A DNA stretch of 14,691 nucleotides. It comes from an uncultured Rhodobiaceae bacterium (lineage in GTDB: Archaea; Thermoplasmatota; Poseidoniia; Poseidoniales; Poseidoniaceae). The stretch is taken from NCBI GenBank assembly GCA_937911445.1, contig CALDQY010000057.1, positions 1 through 14,691 on the forward strand, written 5' to 3'. Shown here piece by piece: positions 1 to 7,130 of this stretch. Both the position numbers and the translations under genes were made by a program. The notes under the pieces are model-generated. The model was not told the DNA's origin and ran no database searches. It saw only the letters and a program-made list of their open reading frames with translations. Each line of letters starts with the position of its first letter. Within the stretch, counting starts at the first letter, position 1.

Positions 1-53
1 CGGAATAATGACGTATAATTCAGTTAAATTGACAGAATAAGGAAGGAAAAGGT

Positions 54-62
54 TTGATATAC
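54..62 (+). promoter_or_regulatory. TATA-like promoter box for the Lrp/AsnC gene
   Basis: The sequence TTGATATAC lies about 25 nt (centre to A of ATG) ahead of the ATG at 83. Exactly the same 9-mer stands at 3041-3049 in front of the tRNA-Leu gene. Archaeal TATA boxes sit about 25-27 nt before the transcription start, so transcription would begin at or next to base 83. A second AT-rich stretch (GTATAATT near 13-20) is a weaker alternative. No experimental start is known; this is inference from spacing and the shared word. Confidence 0.5.
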
Positions 63-82
63 CGATATGTGGAGGGATGGCC

Positions 83-505
83 ATGCCCCGAATCGCAGAA
101 ATTGATCGTGCAATCCTCGCCCAACTTCGAAAGAACGGACGAATGTCCTTCGTTGACCTTGCAAAGGAAGTTGGTGCCAGCGAGCGTACCGTTCGCACTC
201 ACATCCGAACCATGGAAGAAAACGGAACCATTCGTGGCTACACTGTTCGAGAAAGTGGAATTGGTCTGACGGCCCTTATCAGAATCAAGGTCTCTCCTGG
301 TGTTGAAATCGGCTCGTTCGCGTCCGAAGTCACCGGCTGGGAAGGCGTTGAAATCATCTACGAAGTATCCGGCGAAGCAGATCTTGTCGCCCTCGTTCAC
401 GTTGACGATACCGTTGCACTGCGAACACTGCTCGATAAGATGTGGATGGCTGCAGACAATGAGATTGCATCAACAACGACCGAGCTTGTACTCGAACAGT
501 ATTGA
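83..505 (+). CDS. Lrp/AsnC-family transcriptional regulator
   Basis: This encodes a small DNA-binding regulator of about 140 residues, the usual size of the Lrp/AsnC (feast/famine) family, which typically senses amino acids or other small molecules. The N-terminal third (about residues 2-55) is a winged helix-turn-helix: the segment LAKEVGASERTVRTHI matches the family's recognition-helix region. The remainder is a ligand-binding, dimerising RAM-type domain with the expected EVSGEADLVALVHV strand-turn. Two in-frame ATGs exist at 77 and 83. The GGAGG at 71-75 is too close to the first but 7 nt before the second, and the TATA-like box at 54-62 would start transcription near 83, so I chose 83. 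It converges on the M28 peptidase gene with an 18-nt gap. Its targets and ligand cannot be read from the sequence. Confidence 0.92.
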   Translation: MPRIAEIDRAILAQLRKNGRMSFVDLAKEVGASERTVRTHIRTMEENGTIRGYTVRESGIGLTALIRIKVSPGVEIGSFASEVTGWEGVEIIYEVSGEADLVALVHVDDTVALRTLLDKMWMAADNEIASTTTELVLEQY

Positions 506-528
506 TTCAAAATTGTGAATCGTTCACA
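504..528. terminator. Overlapping hairpins between convergent genes (possible terminator)
   Basis: Two mutually exclusive short hairpins occupy the 18-nt gap and flanking stop codons. GATTCA (504-509) pairs with TGAATC (516-521), and TGTGAA (514-519) pairs with TTCACA (523-528) around a TCG loop. Each stem is 6 bp. There is no long T-run after either, and archaeal termination usually relies on T-runs, so a terminator role is only a weak inference. Confidence 0.25.
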
Positions 529-2116
529 GCTCGTTTGGTACCGGCGTTTGGTCCATGTGCAAGAAGGCATAAACAGCCCACCATGTCACAATATCCCATG
601 AATGGACGAGATTGTTGATGCCTGTGGAATTGTCCGTTCCCATGTAGTCAATCATCGTATCCATGGTGTCACATTCACGGTGGTAACAAGGATAGCCATC
701 AACAAGACCGTTCCAGCCAAGCGTTGCGACACCGATGTTCTGGAACGAATCGTGGTCGCTTCGAGCGGTTGGTGATTCGTAAATTGCAACCGTATCCTCG
801 TAAATATCACCCCACAGTGGGCTTTCTCCGCCCTCAAGCCAGGCTTCTCTTCCACGTTCCATTTCGTACCCTAGATCTAGTGCATCAGCACCAATCCATT
901 CTGCTAAGTGGAACATTCCCGCTTGATCGATTGCTTCCTGTGTACCATCAGGTCCGAGGTAGACTGAGAGCGCATAATCACCTGGATAGTTGACACCAGC
1001 CATATCGAGATTCAGATAATTGCTGACAGTGACTCCATCAGGCAGATCATTCGCAAAAGAACGAGAGCCCCACAATCCTTCCTCTTCGGAAGACCAGAGG
1101 CAGAAGACCATGGTCCTTCGAGCATCAAAGTCTGCAAGAACACTTGCTGTGGTGAGAACCATGCTTGATCCAGCTGCGTTGTCATATGCTCCATGGCGGG
1201 TGCCGTACCCTGGAATCCCTATCTCAGCACCTGGGGTGTAGGCGACCGGGGGGGCGATGTCAAAGTGTGCTCCGAAAATCAGCCATTCATTCGGGTAAAC
1301 AGAACCATCCTTGTACCCACAGATGTTAACGGACCAAGCAGTGTTTGATTGAAACCGGTGCACTTCGACGCGGTCCAATCCGTATCCCAACATGACGCCT
1401 TCGAAGTATGTCACAGCGTGTTCATACGAAGGATTCGCATTTCCAACCCATCGATCAAGATAGCCGACGGCTCCATCTGGACCACATGTCGCACAAGGCG
1501 TGTCATCGGTGATGAAATCAACCCAGTCGTAAACATCTCGGCCGTTGACCCACCCATCGCTTGCCCCGACGCCGTTTTCCTCAGTCAAGTCTGAACGGAA
1601 TGGGCGACTCGTTTCCATAACCAGAGGGATGATATCTCCACCAGTTACGTTGCCTGGAACGAGCCATGGCCACATTCCACCAACGTCTAGATTCTCCACA
1701 GCTTCCACCGAAGAACCTGTGCTTGGATTGTTGAGCCAAGCCATCCACGATTGATCTGGCTCACGAATCGGCCAATTAACGCGGCCGATGTCACCCAAGA
1801 AGAAGACAATCTCTTCGTTGCGCGGTGGGAGAAGAATGTTCATGCTTACCTTGTCACCTGACTTCATATCAAGAACCGTTCCATTTTGTGCACGCATCGA
1901 ACCAGGATCCTGAATGAAGTATGGAACGAAAACAGCGAGGTCGTTGCTCGCTTGCAACGTGATGGTTTGCCACATGCCGGCTTGCAAAGCATCTGAATCA
2001 GAAATAGAAAGTGAACCAGCATCGAGCGTCTCGATTTCGTTTTCACCGAAGCATCCCGAGAGTGGAGCGAGGATCATCAAAACCATGAGTCCAACAGCCT
2101 GAATGGGGAGGCGCAT
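524..2116 (-). CDS. M28-family zinc aminopeptidase-like lipoprotein
   Basis: This is a secreted, lipid-anchored metallopeptidase of about 530 residues, probably acting on peptides outside the membrane. An N-terminal hydrophobic signal ends in the lipobox LSGC (Cys22). About 250 residues without a recognised fold follow, then a complete M28 (aminopeptidase Y/S) domain: AHFD (His284), YDNAAG (Asp312), SSEEEGL (Glu344 general base and Glu345 ligand by analogy with the Streptomyces griseus enzyme), NLDM (Asp371), SDHDSF and finally YHRECDT (His479). All five expected zinc ligands are present, so the enzyme should be active. The reading frame extends upstream to a TTG at 2134, but the ATG at 2116 has GGAG at a 6-nt spacing and gives a normal signal peptide, so I prefer it. 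The extra N-terminal region may be a propeptide or binding domain. It is divergent from the DDAH-type gene. Confidence 0.9.
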   Translation of the reverse strand: MRLPIQAVGLMVLMILAPLSGCFGENEIETLDAGSLSISDSDALQAGMWQTITLQASNDLAVFVPYFIQDPGSMRAQNGTVLDMKSGDKVSMNILLPPRNEEIVFFLGDIGRVNWPIREPDQSWMAWLNNPSTGSSVEAVENLDVGGMWPWLVPGNVTGGDIIPLVMETSRPFRSDLTEENGVGASDGWVNGRDVYDWVDFITDDTPCATCGPDGAVGYLDRWVGNANPSYEHAVTYFEGVMLGYGLDRVEVHRFQSNTAWSVNICGYKDGSVYPNEWLIFGAHFDIAPPVAYTPGAEIGIPGYGTRHGAYDNAAGSSMVLTTASVLADFDARRTMVFCLWSSEEEGLWGSRSFANDLPDGVTVSNYLNLDMAGVNYPGDYALSVYLGPDGTQEAIDQAGMFHLAEWIGADALDLGYEMERGREAWLEGGESPLWGDIYEDTVAIYESPTARSDHDSFQNIGVATLGWNGLVDGYPCYHRECDTMDTMIDYMGTDNSTGINNLVHSWDIVTWWAVYAFLHMDQTPVPNEL

Positions 2117-2189
2117 GGAGTTCTCCACTCGCAACTTATGTTTGAATTCAGTGGTCTTTGGCGCATTTCAATCCCTCGCCAAGGATTAA

Positions 2190-3026
2190 ATGACGATGAT
2201 TGGCCGGTCAATCATGGCTACTGTCCGCACGGACCAGAAGCAACGAGTCCTGATGAGGGCCGTTCCTCAATCGTTCTCAAAAGCCATTGCCGCCTATTTC
2301 GGCTCGGGACCAACCGACATCGCATTGGCAAAAACGCAACACGCAGCCTACGTGCAAGCGCTTTTGGACATCGGCCTAGAAGTGACCATCCTTCCAGCAG
2401 ACAACAACCATCCTGATTGTATCTTTGTCGAAGATCAAGCCATTGTCATCGATGGACACGTACTGCTACCCGTCCCTGGCCACCCATCCCGGGTCGCTGA
2501 GCAACCTCCTATCGCCGATTTCCTCTCTCGCCAACTGAACGGATTCCAAGTCTGTGGAATGTTTGGTGACGCTCGAATGGACGGTGGCGATATTCTGCGT
2601 CTTGGTGATATCTTCTTCGTAGGTCGTTCAGATCGTACAAACGAAGCAGGAATCGAGACACTTCGAAACCTCCTCACGCACCTCGGTCACGAGCTGCGAA
2701 TTGTCGACATTCCAACTGAAAAAGCACTCCACCTTACCTCGATTTCCTCAACACCAACCGATAACATCATTCTCACAGCCGAAGGGTATCTCACTCCGGA
2801 AGACTTCGGAGAACTTCCAGAAGGCTGTGAAGTCATACTCATGCCTGAAGAAGAAGTCTACGGGTGCAATACGATTGGTTTCGAAAACGGGAAAGTTCTG
2901 GTTGCAGAGGGCTATCCAACCGTTCTCAAAACGCTCAAGGAGAAAGGTTTGGATCCAATCATTCTCGATATGGGTCAAATCCGTGAAGCTGATGGTTCCA
3001 TTACTTGCTGCTCAATCTTCTTCTGA
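2190..3026 (+). CDS. Dimethylargininase (DDAH)-type guanidino hydrolase
   Basis: The product (278 residues) belongs to the pentein guanidino-modifying superfamily and best matches N(G),N(G)-dimethylarginine dimethylaminohydrolase, which turns methylated arginines into citrulline plus a methylamine. Visible motifs in order: RAVPQSF (23-29), FVED (79-82), GHPSR (97-101), MDGGD with Asp131, FVGRSDRTN (143-151), LHLTS with His181, and GSITCCS near the C-terminus with Cys273. Asp131, His181 and Cys273 correspond to the Asp/His/Cys catalytic triad of mammalian DDAH1, with nearly identical spacing. The length fits DDAH (about 255-285) and is far shorter than arginine deiminase (about 410). A related guanidino substrate remains possible. 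The ATG at 2190 has AAGG 5 nt upstream; ATGs at 2196 and 2214 are alternatives. No other arginine genes are nearby. Confidence 0.88.
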   Translation: MTMIGRSIMATVRTDQKQRVLMRAVPQSFSKAIAAYFGSGPTDIALAKTQHAAYVQALLDIGLEVTILPADNNHPDCIFVEDQAIVIDGHVLLPVPGHPSRVAEQPPIADFLSRQLNGFQVCGMFGDARMDGGDILRLGDIFFVGRSDRTNEAGIETLRNLLTHLGHELRIVDIPTEKALHLTSISSTPTDNIILTAEGYLTPEDFGELPEGCEVILMPEEEVYGCNTIGFENGKVLVAEGYPTVLKTLKEKGLDPIILDMGQIREADGSITCCSIFF

Positions 3027-3040
3027 ATTCAATCAGCGCG

Positions 3041-3049
3041 TTGATATAC
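3041..3049 (+). promoter_or_regulatory. TATA-like promoter box for tRNA-Leu
   Basis: TTGATATAC starts 33 nt before the mature tRNA 5' end, the right distance for an archaeal TATA box driving transcription from just ahead of the tRNA. The identical 9-mer precedes the Lrp/AsnC gene at 54-62. Confidence 0.6.
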
Positions 3050-3073
3050 GCGAGTGTGGCCGTTGAGATTGCT

Positions 3074-3160
3074 GCAGGGGTCGCCCAGCTTGGTCAAAGG
3101 CGCTGGGATGAGGTCCCAGTCCGTAACGGTTCGCAGGTTCGAATCCTGCCCTCTGCACCA
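3074..3160 (+). tRNA. tRNA-Leu (anticodon GAG)
   Basis: A complete class II tRNA can be folded by eye. The acceptor stem GCAGGGG (3074-3080) pairs with CCTCTGC (3150-3156) with one G-U. The D-stem GCC/GGC encloses a loop with TTGGT. The anticodon stem CTGGG (3103-3107) / CCCAG (3115-3119) is perfect and the 7-base loop ATGAGGT shows anticodon GAG, which reads leucine CUC/CUU codons. A long variable arm (CCG-TAA-CGG, 3121-3129) is as expected for Leu. The T-arm is GCAGG-TTCGAAT-CCTGC (3133-3149). The discriminator is A (3157) and CCA is encoded (3158-3160). There is no intron. Confidence 0.97.
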
Positions 3161-3192
3161 CTTCTTCCAACAAGTTGACAATCCCGATTGTC

Positions 3193-3954
3193 ATGGACAG
3201 CATGTTAGCCATGGCAGATGATGCTCCGAACGTTGATGACATCCGTGATACGGTTATCACTCAGATTGTCGAGGGCGGATACGTAACAGCAATCCCAATA
3301 ATCGTACTTTCACTCTATCTGTTCGTTCAAGGCTATCGCCGATTGAGTTTGATTACAGCCATTGCTGGTGCTGCTATCGGATACCTCTCGGCGAGCACAC
3401 TCTATCCATATGTTCTCGACCTTGGGCTAGCTATCACACTCAACCGTTTCCAACTCTTTGCGGCTATGGGATTTGCAATTGTAGCCGTGATGATTACCTC
3501 CATGTCGATTCGCCTGCTTGCAACTGGCTTCGTCTTCATCGTCATCTCGAATGGAATTCAGTTGTTGAAGAATTACGGCATCAATCCTGAGCGAGGCGAG
3601 TTGCTTCCTGGAATTACGGCGATTATTGCCTTCTTCGTTGGCATGTCCTTCCGCCATATTCTACCTCCAATTGTTGCAGCACTCCTTGCGTCAATTGGAC
3701 TCTATGTAGGTGCTTGCATCATTCTTGATTTGCCGATGGAATATCTCAATTTGGAATCTTCACTTGCACCACTGCTCGTCATTCCAAGCGTCATAGTCAG
3801 CCTTCTTGTACAACGATGGCACAAGAAACGAAACAATCCAGATGACATCGCAACCAATGAAGTCCGGCAGCAACGACAGGCTGTCCGCAGAGCGCACTAT
3901 CACCCTGAATTGGAAGTCGATACGCAGTGGGCCAGAGGCGGTCTCCGCAAGTAA
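3193..3954 (+). CDS. Polytopic membrane protein of unknown function
   Basis: I do not recognise a firm family. The roughly 253-residue product has a short acidic N-terminus, then about seven or eight closely packed hydrophobic segments covering roughly residues 30-210, and a basic, hydrophilic C-terminal tail rich in Arg, Lys and Gln that is probably cytoplasmic. Small-residue runs such as TAIAGAAIGYLSAS recall the glycine-rich helices of TMEM198/DUF4203-like proteins, but that resemblance is weak. The frame opens at a TTG at 3175, only 14 nt past the tRNA; the ATG at 3193 seems the more natural start, with further ATGs at 3202 and 3211. No clear Shine-Dalgarno is visible. It may be transcribed together with the tRNA. 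Its stop codon directly abuts that of the convergent deiodinase-like gene, with no base between them. Confidence 0.8.
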   Translation: MDSMLAMADDAPNVDDIRDTVITQIVEGGYVTAIPIIVLSLYLFVQGYRRLSLITAIAGAAIGYLSASTLYPYVLDLGLAITLNRFQLFAAMGFAIVAVMITSMSIRLLATGFVFIVISNGIQLLKNYGINPERGELLPGITAIIAFFVGMSFRHILPPIVAALLASIGLYVGACIILDLPMEYLNLESSLAPLLVIPSVIVSLLVQRWHKKRNNPDDIATNEVRQQRQAVRRAHYHPELEVDTQWARGGLRK

Positions 3955-4662
3955 TCACACTTCGAAAAAGACAGAAATCTCATCCAGTGACTTTCGTTCC
4001 AAATCAGGAACTTCCGCATCGTCTGCTGGATAGCCCACAGGCAATACAAGCATAGCATGTTCATGATCGGGTCGATTGAGAATGTCTCGCAAAAATCCCA
4101 TCGGCGAAGGTGTATGCGTCAATGTCACCAAGCCCATGTTGTGGATGGCATGAATGAACATTCCTGCTGCAATACCGCAGCTTTCACTGCTGTAGTAGGT
4201 TGGCCCCCATTCTCCATTCGGTCGCAACCGTTTGGATTGACGGAAGAGAACGACAACCCATGGTGCATCAGTAAGATGCTCTTTGATGGCATCCGTTCCA
4301 AGAGGTTGAAGCACTTCTCTCCAAGCATCAGGCATTCGGTCTTGGTAGGTTTTCCGTTCTTCTGCCTCAGCCGCTTCACGGATCTTTTGTTTCAATTCTT
4401 GGGATGATATCGCTACGAAGGTCCATGGTTGGAGGTGAGCGCCACTTGGCGCAGTCCCGCCACACAGAATAGCCTTCTCAATCAACTCCTTTGAAACCTC
4501 TCGTTTGGAAAAATGTCGAGTCGTTCGACGCCTGCGCATTAACTCCAACAATTCCTTTGAACGGAGATGCATTTCTTCCAATGGAACTTCGGTCCATGAA
4601 AGAGGGACAAACGACTTGTCTTCCATGCATTGGCGATGGAGGGAGTAGTTATGAGGATTCAT
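3955..4662 (-). CDS. Nitroreductase-fold flavoprotein, iodotyrosine deiodinase-like
   Basis: This 235-residue protein belongs to the FMN-dependent nitroreductase superfamily and resembles the iodotyrosine deiodinase (IYD) branch, which reductively removes halogen from halotyrosines. Visible are the FMN-phosphate region RRRRTTRHFS (42-51), the GGTAPSGAHLQPWTFV block (68-83), a YYSSESCGIAAG helix (156-167), TLTHTPSP (180-187) and the C-terminal LPVGYPADDAEVPDLERK block (207-224). The three residues that clamp the amino acid zwitterion in human IYD (Glu157, Tyr161, Lys182) match Glu102, Tyr106 and Lys127 here, with the same spacings of 4 and 21. It is soluble, lacking IYD's membrane anchor. The start ATG overlaps the TGA of the upstream ATPase gene (ATGA), suggesting translational coupling; an internal ATG at 4626 is an alternative. 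The true substrate is inferred, not shown. Confidence 0.88.
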   Translation of the reverse strand: MNPHNYSLHRQCMEDKSFVPLSWTEVPLEEMHLRSKELLELMRRRRTTRHFSKREVSKELIEKAILCGGTAPSGAHLQPWTFVAISSQELKQKIREAAEAEERKTYQDRMPDAWREVLQPLGTDAIKEHLTDAPWVVVLFRQSKRLRPNGEWGPTYYSSESCGIAAGMFIHAIHNMGLVTLTHTPSPMGFLRDILNRPDHEHAMLVLPVGYPADDAEVPDLERKSLDEISVFFEV

Positions 4663-7100
4663 TGCTCAACGTATCGCTTACGCATGCGTAACCAACCCTC
4701 GCTGAAGAAGACCAATGCATACAACGATGCGAGCCACAAGTGTACATTGGACATCTCATCAAGCCAGTTTGGTGCGCTTTCAAATGGAGTTGCAAAGGCG
4801 ATGAGTATCGACAACCAAACCACGGTTAAACCATGAAGAATCCATCGAAACACACCAAGAATTTGCGTTGAATTTGCACGCATTTCTGACATCTGAGAAT
4901 CGGTCAAAATCGCTGTTAATCCAACGACTTTGTCCAGTGCGCTTCCTCCGTTCCAGCGGATCTTTCCAAGACGGAACCGATTGATGAAATCAATACCTGT
5001 GAAGATGGTCACCCAAACAACAACCACTTCGAGAAGAGGATCTAGACCCATGAGGTCAAGCGAGCCCCACGTTGACCAAGAGAAGATTGCCCATATCCAA
5101 GCGACCAAGAACAATTGGAACAAACGCGCAAACTTTGCCAGTTTTCTAAGGAGAATCAAATCGTGAGAGAGGATCAATTCGAGTGAGATAAACAGACCCA
5201 CTGTGAGGGTAATGATGCCGCTTGAGGCGAGGCCAAACCATCCAATATCTCCAATACGCCATGCTTCGAGTAGGGCCACAAACGCCCAAGCTAAAGCAAT
5301 CACCGAGGCGCCATTGACTGCAGCTTGCATCGTGTACAATGGGTCTCTTCCGTCTTTGAGAACGGATAGTCCGCCCATGAGGCGCACTTCAAATCCAGAC
5401 TCATCGACGATGCCGCGACTGGCTGCAGTCATACCGCCAATGGCCTGAATTCGAGCGGTTTCAACAATTGATTCAGAGTCATCCTCATTGTTCCCATTGG
5501 ACCAGTTTGATCCTCGACTGGCTGCATGTGCTGCTCCCGTTCCTCGTCCTTTTCGTCCAGCAGAACGCGACTTTGCCCAAGCCCGGATCTCGGCAGAAAT
5601 GATGTCCTCGACTTGATCTTCATTGAGCGGAGCACCGTGATCGGTGTACAGCCATCGGCACTGGATTGGAACAGGTGCTGGGTCAACGTCGGGAGCAACC
5701 ATTTGGAATTGACCTGGGCCAAGTGTTGGCAATTGTGCAACCAAATCTTGGTCTCCTCCACTCTCCTTGAGAAGGTGGCGAACCTTCTCAACATCTTGTG
5801 GTTGAGTGAATCGTCCAATGAACGTCGTGTTGGCTTGAGCGAGAATCTTGTAGTCTACATCGGAAACGTTCTGTGTCGCTAAGACACACGCTACACCGTA
5901 CTTACGAGCCTGTTTGAAGATGAGTTTGATAAGATCTTTTGCTGGAGGATTGCGAGGGTGTGGAGGAAGATACGGTGCAACCTCATCCATGAAGAAAAGC
6001 AGTTTCAATTCACCATCTGCTGGTTGTTGCGTCAGCATCCAATCGTACAATTCACGAGACAATTCTTGCACGAAATACTGCTTTTGTGCTTCATCTTGAA
6101 TAGTGTTCAAGTAAACGATGTTCAGCGGAATCTTTCCTGGAATGGCTGGTTCGACAAAGGAATCAATATCAATTGGAACACCATTGGAAAAGAGGAGTTG
6201 ATTGACACCGCTGGAAAAGGCTGCGAGTCGTCGCGCTAAGTCGTTACGAGTGGTTTTCGGTAGCCGTTCTTCAAAATCTGTCAGTCTGTGTTCGTACATG
6301 ACCTCGTCCCAACTTGGAACATCCGGTTTCTCTCCCTCATCATCCTCAATGAAACAGTGAGGGTAGAGGAATCTCGTGAATTCATGATGCGGTTCTCGAA
6401 CCACGCGAGCGAGCGACTGGAAATCACCAACATCCAATCCGCAACGCGTTCCCTCGACAAGAATCTCGTACAGGAACGGTTTGACGACTTTCCCTTGTGC
6501 TTTCTCGACATCGTATCCAGCAAGGCTTGTGAATCCAGCTGCGACCATATCCCATGCTGTGATGGCTTCCTCAGGATCAAGGTCTGCAGGTGGCGCTCGA
6601 AATGGATCGATGCAAAGCGGTAGACCTTTGCTTCGCAGTGGCGTCCAAATCCTCACCTCGCTGTTTTCGAGCAACTTACGTTTTCGATCAACATCACCAT
6701 CTCGCTCTAGAAGTTCAGATTCATCAATACCAAGAGCAAGGCGGGCAAGATCGCCTTGTGGATCAATGATGAGTGCTGGAATGCCGGCAAGGGCTGCTTC
6801 CTCAATCAGAGCCTTTGCCATAACGGTCTTGCCGGAACCTGTGGAACCGAGCATGGCTGCGTGACGAGCCAATACTTGAGATGGAATATCGATGGGAGCC
6901 CCTGAATCTCTTCGTTCTCCAAGAAAGAGGCCTTTCGGTTTGAATTTCTTCTTCGGACCAGCTGAAACAGCCGGGTCAAGGATATCGTTGACCAATGATG
7001 CAAATTCCGATGGAGAGGGTTGCTCTTCATCAGACACCATAACCGAGCAGAGGTGCTTGAGGTCTTGAAGTACGCGACGCGCAGATGGGTCAAAGCGCAT
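4659..7100 (-). CDS. HerA/VirB4-like P-loop ATPase fused to a C-terminal membrane domain
   Basis: The 813-residue product has two parts. Residues about 65-490 form a HerA/FtsK-VirB4-type ATPase: Walker A GSTGSGKT (85-92), IIDPQGDLARL (111-121), Walker B KLLFFMDE (366-373) followed by VAPYLPP, and the conserved ATQN (408-411) with the arginine-containing IGRFTQPQDVEKVR stretch. Such ATPases pump DNA, or sometimes protein, through a hexameric ring. A low-complexity Gly/Ser/Asn linker (about 513-545) then leads to some six hydrophobic segments (about 590-805) with no family I recognise. Classical HerA is soluble, and FtsK-type pumps carry their membrane helices at the N-terminus, so this arrangement is unusual. 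No NurA nuclease gene is adjacent. The next gene is coupled by an ATGA overlap. The ATG at 7100 lacks a clear Shine-Dalgarno; an ATG at 7040 also lies ahead of the ATPase domain. Confidence 0.85.
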   Translation of the reverse strand: MRFDPSARRVLQDLKHLCSVMVSDEEQPSPSEFASLVNDILDPAVSAGPKKKFKPKGLFLGERRDSGAPIDIPSQVLARHAAMLGSTGSGKTVMAKALIEEAALAGIPALIIDPQGDLARLALGIDESELLERDGDVDRKRKLLENSEVRIWTPLRSKGLPLCIDPFRAPPADLDPEEAITAWDMVAAGFTSLAGYDVEKAQGKVVKPFLYEILVEGTRCGLDVGDFQSLARVVREPHHEFTRFLYPHCFIEDDEGEKPDVPSWDEVMYEHRLTDFEERLPKTTRNDLARRLAAFSSGVNQLLFSNGVPIDIDSFVEPAIPGKIPLNIVYLNTIQDEAQKQYFVQELSRELYDWMLTQQPADGELKLLFFMDEVAPYLPPHPRNPPAKDLIKLIFKQARKYGVACVLATQNVSDVDYKILAQANTTFIGRFTQPQDVEKVRHLLKESGGDQDLVAQLPTLGPGQFQMVAPDVDPAPVPIQCRWLYTDHGAPLNEDQVEDIISAEIRAWAKSRSAGRKGRGTGAAHAASRGSNWSNGNNEDDSESIVETARIQAIGGMTAASRGIVDESGFEVRLMGGLSVLKDGRDPLYTMQAAVNGASVIALAWAFVALLEAWRIGDIGWFGLASSGIITLTVGLFISLELILSHDLILLRKLAKFARLFQLFLVAWIWAIFSWSTWGSLDLMGLDPLLEVVVVWVTIFTGIDFINRFRLGKIRWNGGSALDKVVGLTAILTDSQMSEMRANSTQILGVFRWILHGLTVVWLSILIAFATPFESAPNWLDEMSNVHLWLASLYALVFFSEGWLRMRKRYVEQ

Positions 7101-7130
7101 GCTCTTGAAGGTCGATTCGTTCGCCGAAAC

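Noticed and set aside
20..400. 126-codon minus-strand frame opposite the Lrp/AsnC gene
   Set aside because: It mirrors a clear family gene on the plus strand, has low-complexity composition and no recognisable motifs.
1248..1254. Run of seven G (C7 on the coding strand) inside the M28 peptidase gene, just after the HFD zinc-site codons
   Set aside because: It could be read as a phase-variable slippage tract, but seven bases is short, the frame is intact and it simply encodes Ala-Pro-Pro; no sign of variation can be seen in one sequence.
3103..3119. A tRNA intron in the leucine tRNA
   Set aside because: The anticodon arm is continuous with a perfect 5-bp stem and a 7-base loop, so no intron is needed.
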